Shown here: positions 50,801 through 62,300 of the stretch, in pieces
How the letters are laid out: each line of letters opens with the position of its first letter
How positions within the stretch are numbered: the stretch's first letter is position 1
Source: Pleurodeles waltl
Lineage: Eukaryota; Chordata; Amphibia; Caudata; Salamandridae
Direction: 5' to 3'
DNA: 64,000 nt
Assembly (NCBI RefSeq): GCF_031143425.1
Contig: NW_027150035.1
Coordinates: 1-64,000 of the forward strand
Translations under genes and position numbers: made by a program
The notes under the pieces: generated by a model
Databases searched by the model: none
What the model saw: the letters and a program-made list of their open reading frames with translations, nothing else
Told to the model about the DNA's origin: nothing

Positions 50801-52099
50801 TCTGCCACAGAAATGTGAGGAACATGTGTTTTTTTAGCCAAATTTTGAGGTTTGCAAAGGGTTCTGGGTAACAGAACCTGGTCTGATCCACACAAGTCAC
50901 CCCATCTTGGATTCCCCTAGGTCTCTAGTTTTCAGAAATGCACAGGTTTGGTAGGTTTCCCTAGGTGGCGGCTGAGCTACAAGCCAAAATCTACAGGTAG
51001 GCACTTTGCAAAAAACACCTCTGTTTTCCTTCAAAAATTTGGATGTGTCCACGTTGCGCTTTGGGGCGTTTCCTGTCACGGGCGCTAGGCCTACCCACAC
51101 AAGTGAGGTATCATTTTTATCGGGAGACGTGGGGGAACGCTGGGTGGAAGGAAATTTGTGGGTCCTCTCAGATTCCAGAACGTTCTGCCACAGAAATGTG
51201 AGGAACATGTGTTTTTTTAGCCAAATTTTGAGGTTTGCAAAGGGTTCTCAGTAACAGAACCTGGTCCGAGCCGCACAAGTCACCCCATCTTGGATTCCCC
51301 TAGGTCTCTAGTTTTCAGAAATGCACAGGTTTGGTAGGTTTCCCTAGGTGGCGGCTGAGCTACAAGCCAAAATCTACAGGTAGGCACTTTGCAAAAAACA
51401 CCTCTGTTTTCCTTCAAAAATTTGGATGTGTCCACGTTGCGCTTTGGGGCGTTTCCTGTCGCGGGCGCTAAGCCTACCCACACAAGTGAGGTATCATTTT
51501 TATCGGGAGACGTGGGGGAACGCTGGGTGGAAGGAAATTTGTGGCTCCTCTCAGATTCCAGAACATTCTGCCACAGAAATGTGAGGAACATGTGTTTTTT
51601 TAGCCAAATTCTGAGGTTTGCACAGGATTCTGGGTAACAGAACCTGGTCCGAGCCACACAAGTCACCCCATCTTGTATTCCCCTAGGTCTCTCGTTTTCA
51701 GAAATGCACAGGTTTGGTAGGTTTCCCTAGGTGGCGGCTGAGCTACAGGCCAAAATCTACAGGTAGGCACTTTGCAAAAAACACCTCTGTTTTCCTACAA
51801 AGATTTGGCTGTGTCCACGTTGCGCTTTGGGGCATTTCCTGTCGCGGGCGCTAGGCCTACCCACACAAGTGAGGTATCATTTTTATTGGGAGACGTGGGG
51901 GAACGCTGGGTGGAAGGAAATTTGTGGCTCCTCTCAGATTCCAGAACTTTCTGCCACAGAAATGTGAGGAACATGTGTTTTTTTAGTCAAATTTTGAGGT
52001 TTGCAAAGGGTTCTGGGTAACAGAACCTGGTCCGAGCCACACAAGTCACCCCATCTTGGATTCCCCTAGGTCTCTAGTTTTTAGAAATGCACAGGTTTG
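47886..52099 (+). repeat. Monomers 126-136: heterogeneous stretch without a long internal duplicate
   Basis: Eleven monomers that belong to familiar types (Z-like 126, D-like 127 and 136, F-like 129, U-like 131, X-like 134) but whose order I could not match to another long block in this window. Marks: CACGTG replacing the usual CATGTG in monomer 126, TTTCCACG in 127, CAAACATTTGG in 129 and 131, GGTTCTCAGTAAC with GAGCCGCAC in 134, GAACATTCTG in 135, TCTTGTATTCC between 135 and 136, and TTAGTCAAATT in 136. Monomer 130 is 384 bp because of eight T in the T tract. It looks older or less recently homogenised than its flanks. Confidence 0.65.
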
Positions 52100-55000
52100 G
52101 TAGGTTTCCCTAGGTGGCGGCTGAGCTACAAGCCAAAATCTACAGGTAGGCACTTTGCAAAAAACACCTCTGTTTTCCTTCAAAAATGTGCATGTGTCCA
52201 CGTTGCGCTTTTGGGCGTTTCCTGTCGCGGGCGCTAGGCCTACCCACACAAGTGAGGGATCATTTTTATCGGGAGATGTGGGGGAACGCTGGGTGGAAGG
52301 AAATTTGTGGCTCCTCTCAGAATCCAGAACTTTCTGCCACAGAAATGTGAGGAACAAGTGTTTTTTTAGCCAAATTTTGAGGTTTGCAAAGGATTCTGGG
52401 TAACAGAACCTGGTCCGAGCCACACAAGTCACCCCATCTTGGATTCCCCTAGATCTCTAGTTTTAAGAAATGCACAGGTTTGGTAGGTTTCCCTAGGTGG
52501 CGGCTGAGCTACAAGCCAAAATCTACAGGTAGGCACTTTGCAAAAAACACCTCTGTTTTCCTTCAAAAATTTGGATGTGTCCACGTTGCGCTTTGGGGCG
52601 TTTCCTGTCGCGGGCGCTAGGCCTACCCACACAAGTGAGGTATCAGTTTTATCAGGAGACGTGGGGGAACGCTGGGTGGAAGGAAATTTGTGGCTCCTCT
52701 CAGATTCCAGAACTTTCTGCCACAGAAATGTGAGGAACAAGTGTTTTTTTAGCCAAATTTTGAGGTTTGCAAAGGATTCTGGGTAACAGAACCTCGTCCG
52801 AGCCACACAAGTCACCCCATCTTGGATTCCCCTAGGTCTCTAGTTTTCAGAAATGCACAGGTTTGGTAGGTTTCCCTAGGTGGCAGCTGAGCTACAAGCC
52901 AAAATCTACAGGTAGGCACTTTGCAAAAAACACCTCTGTTTTCCTTCAAAAATTTGGATATGTCCACGTTGCGCTTTGGGGCGTTTCCTGTCGCGGGCGC
53001 TAGGCCTACCCACACAAGTGAGGTATCATTTTTATCGGGAGACGTGGGGGAACGCTGGGTGGAAGGAAATTTGTGGCTCCTCTCAGATTCCAGAACTTTC
53101 TGCCACAGAAATGTGAGGAACATGTGTTTTTTTAGCCAAATTTTGAGGTTTGCAAAGGGTTCTGGGTAACAGAACCTGGTCCGAGCCACACAAGTCACCC
53201 CATCTTGGATTCCCCTAGGTCTCTAGTTTTCAGAAATGCACAGGTTTGGTAGGTTTCCCTAGGTGGCGGCTGAGCTACAAGCCAAAATCTACAGGTATGC
53301 ACTTTGCAAAAAACACCTCTGTTTTCCTTCAAAAATTTGGATGTGTCCACGTTGCGCTTTGGGGCGTTTCCTGTCGCGGGCGCTAGGCCTACCCACACAA
53401 GTGAGGTATCATTTTTATCGGGAGACGTGGGGGAACGCTGGGTGGAAGGAAATTTGTGGGTCCTCTCAGATTCCAGAACGTTCTGCCACAGAAATGTGAG
53501 GAACATGTGTTTTGTTAGCCAAAATCTGAGGTTTGCAAAGGATTCTGGGTAACAGAACCTGGTCCGAGCCACACAAGTCACCCCATCTTGGATTCCCCTA
53601 GGTCTCTAGTTTTCAGAAATGCACAGGTTTGGTAGGTTTCCCTAGGTGTCAGCTGAGTTGCAAGCCAAAATCTACAGGTAGGCACTTTGCAAAAAACACC
53701 TCTGTTTTCCTTCAAAAATTTGGATATGTCCACGTTGCGCTTTGGGGCGTTTCCTGTCGCGGGCGCTAGGCCTACCCACACAAGTGAGGTATCATTTTTA
53801 TCGGGAGACGTGGGGGAACGCTGGGTGGAAGGAAATTTGTGGCTCCTCTCAGATTCCAGAACTTTCTGCCACAGAAATGTGAGGAACATGTGTTTTTTTA
53901 GCCAAATTTTGAGGTTTGCAAAGGGTTCTGGGTAACAGAACCTGGTCCGAGCCACACAAGTCACCCCATCTTGGATTCCCCTAGGTCTCTAGTTTTCAGA
54001 AATGCACAGGTTTGGTAGGTTTCCCTAGGTGGCGGCTGTGCTAAAAGCCAAAATCTACAGGTAGGCACTTTGCAAAAAACACCTCTGTTTTCCTTCAAAA
54101 ATTTGGATGTGTCCACGTTGCGCTTTGGGGCGTTTCCTGTCACGGGCGCTAAGCCTACCCACACAAGTGAGGTATCATTTTTATCGGGAGACGTGGGGGA
54201 ATGCTGGGTGGAAGGAAATTTGTGGCTCCTCTCAGATTCCAGAACGTTCTGCCACAGAAATGTGAGGAACATGTGTTTTTTTAGCCAAATTCTGAGGTTT
54301 GCAAAGGATTCTGGGTAACAGAACCTGGTCCGAGCCACACAAGTCACCCCATCTTGGATTCCCCTAGGTCTCTAGTTTTTAGAAATGCACAGGTTTGGTA
54401 GGTTTCCCTAGGTGGCGGCTGAGCTACAGGCCAAAATCTACAGGTAGGCACTTTGCAAAAAACACCTCTGTTTTCATTGAAAAATTTGGCTGTGTCCACG
54501 TTGCGCTTTGGGGCATTTCCTGTTGCGGGCGCTAGGCCAACCCACACAAGTGATGTATCATTTTTATCGGGAGACGTGGGGGAACGCTGGGTGGAAGGAA
54601 ATTTGTGGCTCCTCTCAGATTCCAGAACTTTCTGCCACAGAAATGTGAGGAACATGTGTTTTTTTAGCCAAATTTTGAGGTTTGCAAAGGATTCTGGGTA
54701 ACAGAACCTGGTCCGAGCCACACAAGTCACCCCATTTTGGATTCCCCTAGGTCTCTAGTTTTCAGAAATGCACAGGTTTGGTAGGTTTCCCTAGGTGGCG
54801 GCTGAGCTACAAGCCAAAATCTACAGGTAGGCACTTTGCAAAAAACACCTCTGTTTTCCTTCAAAAATATGGATGTGTCCACGTTGCGCTTTGGGGCGTT
54901 TCCTGTCGCGGGCGCTAGGCCTACCCACACAAGTGAGGTATCATTTTTATCGGGAGACGTGGGGGAACGCTGGGTGGAAGGAAATTTGTGGCTCCTCTCA

Positions 55001-58000
55001 GATTCCAGAACTTTCTGCCACAGAAATATGAGGAACATGTGTTTTTTTAGCCAAATTTTGAGGTTTGCAAAGGATTCTGGGTAACAGAACCTGGTCCGAG
55101 CCACACAAGTCACCCCATCTTGGATTCCCCTAGGTCTCTTGTTTTCAGAAATGCACAGGTTTGGTAGGTTTCCCTAGGTGGCGGCTGAGCTACAAGCCAA
55201 AATCTACAGGTAGGCACTTTGCAAAAAACACCTCTGTTTTCCTTCAAAAATTTGGATGTGTCCACGTTGCGCTTTGGGGCGTTTCCTGTCGCGGGCGCTA
55301 GGCCTACCCACACAAGTGAGGTATCAGTTTTATCAGGAGATGTGGGGAAACGCTGGGTGGAAAGAAATTTGTGGCTCCTCTCAGATTCCAGAACTTTCTG
55401 CCACAGAAATGTGAGGAACAAGTGTTTTTTTAGCCAAATTTTGAGGTTTGCAAAGGATTCTGGGTAACAGAACCTGGTCCGAGCCACACAAGTCACCCCA
55501 TCTTGGATTCCCCTAGGTTTCTAGTTTTCAGAAATGCACACGTTTGGTAGGTTTCCCTAGGTGGCAGCTGAGCTACAAGCCAAAATCTACAGGTAGGCAC
55601 TTTGCAAAAAACACCTCTGTTTTCCTTCAAAAATTTGGATATGTCCACGTTGCGCTTTGGGGCGTTTCCTGTCGCGGGCGCTAGGCCTACCCACACAAGT
55701 GAGGTATCATTTTTATCGGGAGACGTGGGGGAACGCTGGGTGGAAGGAAATTTGTGGCTCCTCTCAGATTCCAGAACTTTCTGCCACAGAAATGTGAGGA
55801 ACATGTGTTTTTTTAGCCAAATTTTGAGGTTTGCAAAGGGTTCTGGGTAACAGAACCTGGTCCGAGCCACACAAGTCACCCCATCTTGGATTCCCCTAGG
55901 TCTCTAGTTTTCAGAAATGCACAGGTTTGGTAGGTTTCCCTAGGTGGCGGCTGAGCTACAAGCCAAAATCTACAGGTAGGCACTTTGCAAAAAACACCTC
56001 TGTTTTCCTTCAAAAATTTGGATGTGTCCACGTTGCGCTTTGGGGCGTTTCCTGTCGCGGGCGCTAAGCCTACCCACACAAGTGAGGTATCATTTTTATC
56101 GGGAGACGTGGGGGAAAGCTGGGTGGAAGGAAATTTGTGGCTCCTGTCAGATTCCAGAACGTTCTGCCACAGAAATGTGAGGAACATGTGTTTTTTTAGC
56201 CAAATTCTGAGGTTTGCAAAGGATTCTGGGTAACAGAACCTGGTCCAAGCCACACAAGTCACCCCATCTTGGATTCCCCTAGGTCTCTAGTTTTTAGAAA
56301 TGCACAGGTTTGGTAGGTTTCCCTAGGTGGCGGCTGAGCTACAAGCCAAAATCTACAGGTAGGCACTTTGCAAAAAACACCTCTGTTTTTCTTCAAAAAT
56401 TTGCATGTGTCCACGTTGCGCTTTTGGGCGTTTCCTGTCGCGGGCGCTAGGCCTACCCACACAAGTGAGGTATCATTTTTATCGGGAGACGTGGGGGAAC
56501 GCTGGGTGGAAGGAAATTTGTGGCTCCTCTCAGAATCCAGAACTTTCTGCCACAGAAATGTGAGGAACATGTGTTTTTTTAGCCAAATTTTGAGGTTTGC
56601 AAAGGATTCTGGGTAACAGAACCTGGTCCGAGCCACACAAGTCACCCCATCTTGGATTCCCCTAGGTCTCTAGTTTTAAGAAATGCACAGGCTTGGTAGG
56701 TTTCCCTAGGTGGCGGCTGAGCTACAAGCCAAAATCTACAGGTAGGCACTTTGCAAAAAACACCTCTGTTTTCCTTCAAAAATTTGGATGTGTCCACGTT
56801 GCGCTTTGGGGCGTTTCCTGTCGCGGGCGCTAGGCTTACCCACACAAGTGAGGTATCAGTTTTATCGGGAGATGTGGGGGAACGCTGGGTGGAAGGAAAT
56901 TTGTGGCTCCTCTCAGATTCCAGAACTTTCTGCCACAGAAATGTGAGGAACAAGTGTTTTTTTAGCCAAATTTTGAGGTTTGCAAAGGATTCTGGGTAAC
57001 AGAACCTCGTCCGAGCCACACAAGTCACCCCATCTTGGATTCCCCTAGGTCTCTAGTTTTCAGAAATGCACAGGTTTGGTAGGTTTCCCTAGGTGGCGGC
57101 TGAGCTACAGTCCAAAATCTACAGGTAGGCACTTTGCAAAAAACACCTCTGTTTTCCTTCAAAAATATGGATGTGTCCAAGTTGCGCTTTGGGGCGTTTC
57201 CTGTCGCGGGCGCTAGGCCTACCCACACAAGTGAGGTATCAGTTTTATCGGGAGACGTGGGGGAACGCTGCGTGGAAGCAAATTCGTGGCTCCTCTCAGA
57301 TTCCAGAACTTTCTGCCACAGAAATGTGAGGAACATGTGTTTTTTTAGCCAAATTTTGAGGTTTGCAAAGGGTTCTGGGTAACAGAACCTGGTCCGAGCC
57401 ACACAAGTCACCCCATCTTGGATTCCCCTAGGTCTCTAGTTTTAAGAAATGCACAGGTTTGGTAGGTTTCCCGAGGTGGCGGCTGAGCTACAGTCCAAAA
57501 TCTACAGGTAGGCACTTTGCAAAAAACACCTCTGTTTTCATTGAAAAATGTGGCTGTGTCCACGTTGCGCTTTGGGGCATTTCCTGTTGCGGGCGCTAGG
57601 CCAACCCACACAAGTGAGGTATCATTTTTATCGGGAGATGTGGGGGAACGCTGGGTGGAAGGAAATTTGTGGCTCCTCTTAGATTCCAGAACTTTCTGCC
57701 ACAGAAATGTGAGGAACGTGTTTTTTTAGCCAAATTTTGAGGTTTGCAAAGGATTCTGGGTAACAGAACCTGGTCCGAGCCACACAAGTCACCCCATCTT
57801 GGATTCCACTAGGTCTCTAGTTTTCAGAAATGCACAGGTTTGGTAGGTTTCCCTAGGTGGCGGCTGAGCTACAAGCCAAAATCTACAGGTAGGCACTTTG
57901 CAAAAAACACCTCTGTTTTCCTTCAAAAATGTGGGTGTGTCCACGTTGCGCTTTGGGGCGTTTCCTGTCGCGGGCGCTAGGCCTACCCACACAAGTGAGG

Positions 58001-59374
58001 TATCAGTTTTATCAGGAGATGTGGGGGAACGCTGGGTGGAAGGAAATTTGTGGCTCCTCTCAGATTCCAGAACTTTCTGCCACAGAAATGTGAGGAACAT
58101 GTGTTTTTTTAGCCAAATTTTTAGGTTTGCAAAGGGTTCTGGGTAACAGAACCTGGTCCGAGCCACACAAGTCACCCCATCTTGGATTCCCCTAGGTCTC
58201 TAGTTTTTAGAAATGCACAGGTTTGGTAGGTTTCCCTAGGTGGCGGCTGAGCTACAATCCAAAATCTACAGGTAGGCACTTTGCAAAAAACACCTCTGTT
58301 TTCCTTCTAAAATTTGCATGTGTCCACGTTGCGCTTTGGGGCGTTTCCTCTCGCGGGCGCTAGGCCTACCCACACAAGTGAGGTATCAGTTTTATCGGGA
58401 GACGTGGGGGAACGCTGGGTGGAAGGAAATTTGTGGCTCCTCTCAGATTCCAGAACTTTCTGCCACAGAAATGTGAGGAACAAGTGTTTTTTTAGCCAAA
58501 TTTTGAGGTTTGCAAAGGATTCTGGGTAACAGAACCTCGTCCGAGCCACACAAGTCACCCCATCTTGGATTCCCCTAGTTCTCTAGTTTTCAGAAATGCA
58601 CAGGTTTGGTAGGTTTCCCTAGGTGGCAGCTGAGCTACAAGCCAGAATCTACAGGTAGGCACTTTGCAAAAAACACCTCTGTTTTCCTTCAAAAATTTGG
58701 ATGTGTCCACGTTGCGCTTTGGGGCGTTTCCTCTCGCGGGCGCTAGGCCTACCCACACAAATGAGGTATCATTTTTATCGGGAGACGTGGGGGAACGCTG
58801 GGTGGAAGGAAATTTGTGGCTCCTCTCAGATTCCAGAACTTTCTGCCACAGAAATGTGAGGAACATGTGTTTTTTTAGCCAAATTCTGAGGTTTGCAAAG
58901 GATTCTGGGTAACAGAACCTGGTCCGAGCCACACAAGTCACCCAATTTTGGATTCCCCTAGGTCTCTAGTTTTCAGAAATGCACAGGTTTGGTAGGTTTC
59001 CCTAGGTGGCGGCTGAGCTACAAGCCAGAATCTACAGGTAGGCACTTTGCAAAAAACACCTCTGTTTTCCTTCAAAAATTTGGATGTGTCCACGTTGCGC
59101 TTTGGGGCGTTTCCTCTCGCGGGCGCTAGGCCTACCCACACAAGTGAGGTATCATTTTTATCGGGAGACGTGGGGGAACGCTGGGTGGAAGGAAATTTGT
59201 GGCTCCTCTCAGATTTCAGAACGTTCTGCCACAGAAATGTGAGGAACATGTGTTTTTTTAGCCAAATTTTGAGGTTTGCAATGGATTCTGGGTAACAGAA
59301 CCTGGTCCAAGCCACACAAGTCACCCCATCTTGGATTCCCCTAGGTCTCTAGTTTTTAGAAATGCACAGGTTTG
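52100..59374 (+). repeat. Higher-order unit 5: 19 monomers (137-155)
   Basis: This right-hand higher-order unit is repeated immediately downstream. It alternates F-like monomers (139, 141, 146; GGATATG) with others. Useful marks: TGCATGTGTCC with CTTTTGGGCG in monomers 137 and 148, ACCTCGTCC in 138, 149 and 153, GGTGTCAGCTGAGTTGC in 141, GTGATGTATC in 143, GAGGAACGTGT (two bases lost, 381 bp) in 151, and TTCTAAAATTTGC in 153. Monomers 137-138 and 148-149 resemble each other, 4213 bp (11 monomers) apart, so the unit has internal structure. Monomers 154-155 are B- and C-like and look out of place. Confidence 0.75.
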
Positions 59375-62300
59375 GTAGGTTTCCCTAGGTGGCGGCTGAG
59401 CTACAAGCCAAAATCTACAGGTAGGCACTTTGCAAAAAACACCTCTGTTTTCCTTCAAAAATGTGCATGTGTCCACGTTGCGCTTTTGGGCGTTTCCTGT
59501 CGCGGGCGCTAGGCCTACCCACACAAGTGAGGGATCATTTTTATCGGGAGATGTGGGGGAACGCTGGGTGGAAGGAAATTTGTGGCTCCTCTCAGAATCC
59601 AGAACTTTCTGCCACAGAAATGTGAGGAACAAGTGTTTTTTTAGCCAAATTTTGAGGTTTGCAAAGGATTCTGGGTAACAGAACCTGGTCCGAGCCACAC
59701 AAGTCACCCCATCTTGGATTCCCCTAGATCTCTAGTTTTAAGAAATGCACAGGTTTGGTAGGTTTCCCTAGGTGGCGGCTGAGCTACAAGCCAAAATCTA
59801 CAGGTAGGCACTTTGCAAAAAACACCTCTGTTTTCCTTCAAAAATTTGGATGTGTCCACGTTGCGCTTTGGGGCGTTTCCTGTCGCGGGCGCTAGGCCTA
59901 CCCACACAAGTGAGGTATCAGTTTTATCAGGAGACGTGGGGGAACGCTGGGTGGAAGGAAATTTGTGGCTCCTCTCAGATTCCAGAACTTTCTGCCACAG
60001 AAATGTGAGGAACAAGTGTTTTTTTAGCCAAATTTTGAGGTTTGCAAAGGATTCTGGGTAACAGAACCTCGTCCGAGCCACACAAGTCACCCCATCTTGG
60101 ATTCCCCTAGGTCTCTAGTTTTCAGAAATGCACAGGTTTGGTAGGTTTCCCTAGGTGGCAGCTGAGCTACAAGCCAAAATCTACAGGTAGGCACTTTGCA
60201 AAAAACACCTCTGTTTTCCTTCAAAAATTTGGATATGTCCACGTTGCGCTTTGGGGCGTTTCCTGTCGCGGGCGCTAGGCCTACCCACACAAGTGAGGTA
60301 TCATTTTTATCGGGAGACGTGGGGGAACGCTGGGTGGAAGGAAATTTGTGGCTCCTCTCAGATTCCAGAACTTTCTGCCACAGAAATGTGAGGAACATGT
60401 GTTTTTTTAGCCAAATTTTGAGGTTTGCAAAGGGTTCTGGGTAACAGAACCTGGTCCGAGCCACACAAGTCACCCCATCTTGGATTCCCCTAGGTCTCTA
60501 GTTTTCAGAAATGCACAGGTTTGGTAGGTTTCCCTAGGTGGCGGCTGAGCTACAAGCCAAAATCTACAGGTATGCACTTTGCAAAAAACACCTCTGTTTT
60601 CCTTCAAAAATTTGGATGTGTCCACGTTGCGCTTTGGGGCGTTTCCTGTCGCGGGCGCTAGGCCTACCCACACAAGTGAGGTATCATTTTTATCGGGAGA
60701 CGTGGGGGAATGCTGGGTGGAAGGAAATTTGTGGGTCCTCTCAGATTCCAGAACGTTCTGCCACAGAAATGTGAGGAACATGTGTTTTGTTAGCCAAAAT
60801 CTGAGGTTTGCAAAGGATTCTGGGTAACAGAACCTGGTCCGAGCCACACAAGTCACCCCATCTTGGATTCCCCTAGGTCTCTAGTTTTCAGAAATGCACA
60901 GGTTTGGTAGGTTTCCCTAGGTGTCAGCTGAGTTGCAAGCCAAAATCTACAGGTAGGCACTTTGCAAAAAACACCTCTGTTTTCCTTCAAAAATTTGGAT
61001 ATGTCCACGTTGCGCTTTGGGGCGTTTCCTGTCGCGGGCGCTAGGCCTACCCACACAAGTGAGGTATCATTTTTATCGGGAGACGTGGGGGAACGCTGGG
61101 TGGAAGGAAATTTGTGGCTCCTCTCAGATTCCAGAACTTTCTGCCACAGAAATGTGAGGAACATGTGTTTTTTTAGCCAAATTTTGAGGTTTGCAAAGGG
61201 TTCTGGGTAACAGAACCTGGTCCGAGCCACACAAGTCACCCCATTTTGGATTCCCCTAGGTCTCTAGTTTTCAGAAATGCACAGGTTTGGTAGGTTTCCC
61301 TAGGTGGCGGCTGAGCTACAAGCCAAAATCTACAGGTAGGCACTTTGCAAAAAACACCTCTGTTTTCCTTCAAAAATATGGATGTGTCCACGTTGCGCTT
61401 TGGGGCGTTTCCTGTCGCGGGCGCTAGGCCTACCCACACAAGTGAGGTATCATTTTTATCGGGAGACGTGGGGGAACGCTGGGTGGAAGGAAATTTGTGG
61501 CTCCTCTCAGATTCCAGAACTTTCTGCCACAGAAATATGAGGAACATTTGTTTTTTTAGCCAAATTTTGAGGTTTGCAAAGGATTCTGGGTAACAGAACC
61601 TGGTCCGAGCCACACAAGTCACCCCATCTTGGATTCCCCTAGGTCTCTTGTTTTCAGAAATGCACAGGTTTGGTAGGTTTCCCTAGGTGGCGGCTGAGCT
61701 ACAAGCCAAAATCTACAGGTAGGCACTTTGCAAAAAACACCTCTGTTTTCCTTCAAAAATTTGGATGTGTCCACGTTGCGCTTTGGGGCGTTTCCTGTCG
61801 CGGGCGCTAGGCCTACCCACACAAGTGAGGTATCAGTTTTATCAGGAGATGTGGGGAAACGCTGGGTGGAAAGAAATTTGTGGCTCCTCTCAGATTCCAG
61901 AACTTTCTGCCACAGAAATGTGAGGAACAAGTGTTTTTTTAGCCAAATTTTGAGGTTTGCAAAGGATTCTGGGTAACAGAACCTGGTCCGAGCCACACAA
62001 GTCACCCCATCTTGGATTCCCCTAGGTTTCTAGTTTTCAGAAATGCACACGTTTGGTAGGTTTCCCTAGGTGGCAGCTGAGCTACAAGCCAAAATCTACA
62101 GGTAGGCACTTTGCAAAAAACACCTCTGTTTTCCTTCAAAAATTTGGATATGTCCACGTTGCGCTTTGGGGCGTTTCCTGTCGCGGGCGCTAGGCCTACC
62201 CACACAAGTGAGGTATCATTTTTATCGGGAGACGTGGGGGAACGCTGGGTGGAAGGAAATTTGTGGCTCCTCTCAGATTCCAGAACTTTCTGCCACAGAA

